Shown: positions 23,837-25,243 of the stretch, piece after piece
Position numbering within the stretch: the stretch's first letter is position 1
Layout: each line of letters begins with the position of its first letter
Assembly: GCA_035275105.1 (NCBI GenBank)
Contig: DATENL010000040.1
Coordinates: 1 to 25,243, forward strand
Source of the DNA: AC-37 sp035275105
GTDB taxonomy: Bacteria; Actinomycetota; Thermoleophilia; Solirubrobacterales; Thermoleophilaceae
Direction of reading: 5' to 3'
DNA: 25,243 nt
Translations under genes and position numbers: made by a program
Notes under the pieces: generated by a model
What the model was told of the DNA's origin: nothing
The model's database searches: none
Seen by the model: only the letters and a program-made list of their open reading frames with translations

Positions 23837-24961
23837 GAGCGCGCGGGCGATGACCATCTGCTGGACCTCGTCGGTCCCCTCGCCGATGGTCAGGATCTTG
23901 GCGTCGCGGTAGAAGCGGCACACGGGGTACTCCTCGATGTAGCCGTAGCCGCCGTGGATCTGCACCGCCTCCTCGGTCGCCCGCACGGCGAGGCGGCCGG
24001 TCTTGAGCTTGGCCTGCGCCGCCGTGAGCGTGAACGTGCGGCCCTGGTCCTTGAGCCAGGCCGCCTTGTAGGTCTGGAGGCGCGCCGCCTCGATCTCCGT
24101 GGCGAGGTCCGCGAGCTTGGCCTGGATCGCCTGGAAGCGCGAGATCGGCTGACCGAACGCCTGGCGCTCCTTCGCGTAGGCGAGCGCCTCGTCGAGCGCT
24201 CCCTGGGCGAGCCCGACGCCCATCGCCGCCACGCCGATCCGGCCGCCGTCGAGCGTGGCCAGGAACTGCTTGAAGCCCTGCCCGCGCGGGCCGAGCAGGT
24301 TGTCCTCGGGCACGCGCGCGCCGTCGAAGGTGAGCGGTCGCGTGTCGGAGGCGTTCCAGCCCATCTTGCGATAGGGCTCGCCCTGCTCGTAGCCGGGGGT
24401 CCCCTTGGGGACGATGAGGTTGGAGATCTCGCCGTCGCCGGTGCGCGCCGTGATCGCCACGTGGCCCGAGATGTCGGTCCCCGCGTTCGTGATGAACTGC
24501 TTGGCGCCGTCGATCACCCAGTCGCCGTCCTCGAGCTTCGCGGTGGTGCGCACATTGCCCGCGTCCGATCCAGCCTCGGGCTCGGTCAGGCCGAACGCGC
24601 CGAGCTTGCGGCCCGCGCAGAGGTCGGGGAGCAGGTCGGCCTTCTGCTCGTCGCTGCCGAACTGGTAGACCGGCCACGTTCCCAGCGACGTGTGCGCCGC
24701 CATCGTGATCGCCACCGACGAGTCGACCCGCGTCAGCTCCTCGACAGCGATCGCGTAGGAGAGGTTGTCCGTCCCGCCGCCGCCGTACTCCTGCGGGAAC
24801 GGCATCCCCATCAGGCCCAGGCCGCCGAGCTTCTCGACGATCTCGTAGGGGAAGCGCTTCTCGCGGTCGAGCTCCTCGGCGACCGGGCGGACCTCGCCGT
24901 CGGCGAAGTCGCGCACGAGCCGCTGGATGTCGCGCTGCTCGTCGGTGAGGTCGAAGTTCAC
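23828..24961 (-). CDS. Acyl-CoA dehydrogenase
   Basis: A 377-residue FAD enzyme of the short/branched-chain acyl-CoA dehydrogenase type, which forms the 2,3-double bond of acyl-CoA and passes electrons to ETF. It shows the opening FDLTDEQRDIQRLVRDFA, GMPFPQEYGGGG, FGLTEPEAGSDAGNVRTTA (FAD/substrate signature), the QAFGQPISRFQAIQAKLADLATEIEAAR signature and IHGGYGYIEEYPVCRFYRDAKILTIGEGTDE, where E361 is the predicted catalytic base. GTG 24961 starts it; TAGAGT lies nine bases upstream. No ETF or other beta-oxidation gene is in view. The chain specificity cannot be told. Confidence 0.93.
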   Translation of the reverse strand: MNFDLTDEQRDIQRLVRDFADGEVRPVAEELDREKRFPYEIVEKLGGLGLMGMPFPQEYGGGGTDNLSYAIAVEELTRVDSSVAITMAAHTSLGTWPVYQFGSDEQKADLLPDLCAGRKLGAFGLTEPEAGSDAGNVRTTAKLEDGDWVIDGAKQFITNAGTDISGHVAITARTGDGEISNLIVPKGTPGYEQGEPYRKMGWNASDTRPLTFDGARVPEDNLLGPRGQGFKQFLATLDGGRIGVAAMGVGLAQGALDEALAYAKERQAFGQPISRFQAIQAKLADLATEIEAARLQTYKAAWLKDQGRTFTLTAAQAKLKTGRLAVRATEEAVQIHGGYGYIEEYPVCRFYRDAKILTIGEGTDEVQQMVIARALGA

Positions 24962-25038
24962 GGCGCGCGCACTCTATCCGCGCCGAATTTTCACCTTCGT
25001 CGCACACGTGCAACGCCGCATCGCCGACGCTTCGGGGC

Positions 25039-25243
25039 ATGCTGCCCGAGCGCGGTCAAGCGACGGTCGAGTGGGTCGGCGTCGTGCTCCTCGTGGCGTT
25101 CGCGCTCGCTGCCGCGGCGTCGCTCGTGCCCGTAGGGGACCGGACGCTGGGCGACGCCGTCCTCCACGCGCTCGTGTGCGCGGTGCGCGGCGACTGCGCG
25201 CGCGAGGCCGCGCGCGGCGACGCCGAGCTGGTCGCCGCGTACG
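25039..25243 (+). CDS. TadE/prepilin-like protein with class III signal (5' part only)
   Basis: Only the first 68 codons are visible; the frame runs off the window. MLPERGQATVEWVGVVLLVAFALAAAASLVP has the layout of a type IV prepilin or TadE/TadG-like protein: a short basic leader, a G-Q cleavage site, glutamate at +5 of the mature protein (QATVE), and a hydrophobic helix. Two cysteines follow (LVCAVRGDCARE). It is probably a membrane or pilus-associated protein; the rest of its domains are unknown. No -10 box at leaderless spacing is seen before ATG 25039. Confidence 0.65.
   Translation, partial: MLPERGQATVEWVGVVLLVAFALAAAASLVPVGDRTLGDAVLHALVCAVRGDCAREAARGDAELVAAY

Noticed and set aside
21557..25135. 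A 1192-codon open frame on the plus strand, and other very long frames such as 716-2509 (+) and 3552-5444 (-)
   Set aside because: They are antisense or out-of-frame shadows of well-supported genes, with Arg/Ala/Gly-rich translations typical of high-GC DNA and no domain motifs.

Overview
The window is uniformly very GC-rich and almost wholly coding. It has GTG/TTG starts, GTGA-type stop/start overlaps and many start codons sitting directly behind a -10 box. Gene content (two tandem Get3/ArsA-like ATPases, Soj-type ParA, a GH57/GT4 polysaccharide locus, secreted PKD-like proteins, class III signal peptide protein) points to Actinomycetota. My best guess is Thermoleophilia/Solirubrobacterales; this is an impression from gene content, not a phylogenetic result. 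I see no RNA gene, insertion sequence, prophage or CRISPR array, and no gene-free stretch longer than about 120 bases.

Layout. (1) 1-2736: the end of an acidic low-complexity protein, then two minus-strand Get3/ArsA-like ATPases (bagA-bagB type). (2) 2777-5066: divergent from these, a Soj-type ParA overlaps by 14 bases an FtsZ that carries an unusual ~127-residue disordered N-terminal extension. (3) 5110-8418: a secreted protein made of two near-identical ~190-residue halves, a cytosolic gamma-glutamyltransferase, and an isochorismatase-like hydrolase. (4) 8415-9457: TusA and a DsrE-like protein diverge from a 15-base palindrome that contains both start codons; a small lipoprotein follows. 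(5) 9426-10999: a DMT-type transporter and a Lon substrate-binding-domain protein. (6) 11057-12898: a secreted PKD-like protein. (7) 12912-20528: a polysaccharide locus (methyltransferase; methyltransferase-GH57-GT4 operon; large membrane protein; hexapeptide acyltransferase). It matches in gene order the mycobacterial methylglucose lipopolysaccharide (MGLP) region Rv3030-Rv3031-Rv3032 with Rv3034c. (8) 20570-25243: the MeaB GTPase, a GT-C membrane glycosyltransferase, a LysM/lytic transglycosylase, an acyl-CoA dehydrogenase, and the start of a TadE/prepilin-like protein.

Four things deserve most attention. The first is the ParA-FtsZ pair, which could be a division-site placement module. The second is the MGLP-like locus outside Mycobacteriales. 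The third is the set of leaderless and symmetric divergent promoters. The fourth is the Get3-like pair, in which one partner has arginine in place of the P-loop lysine.
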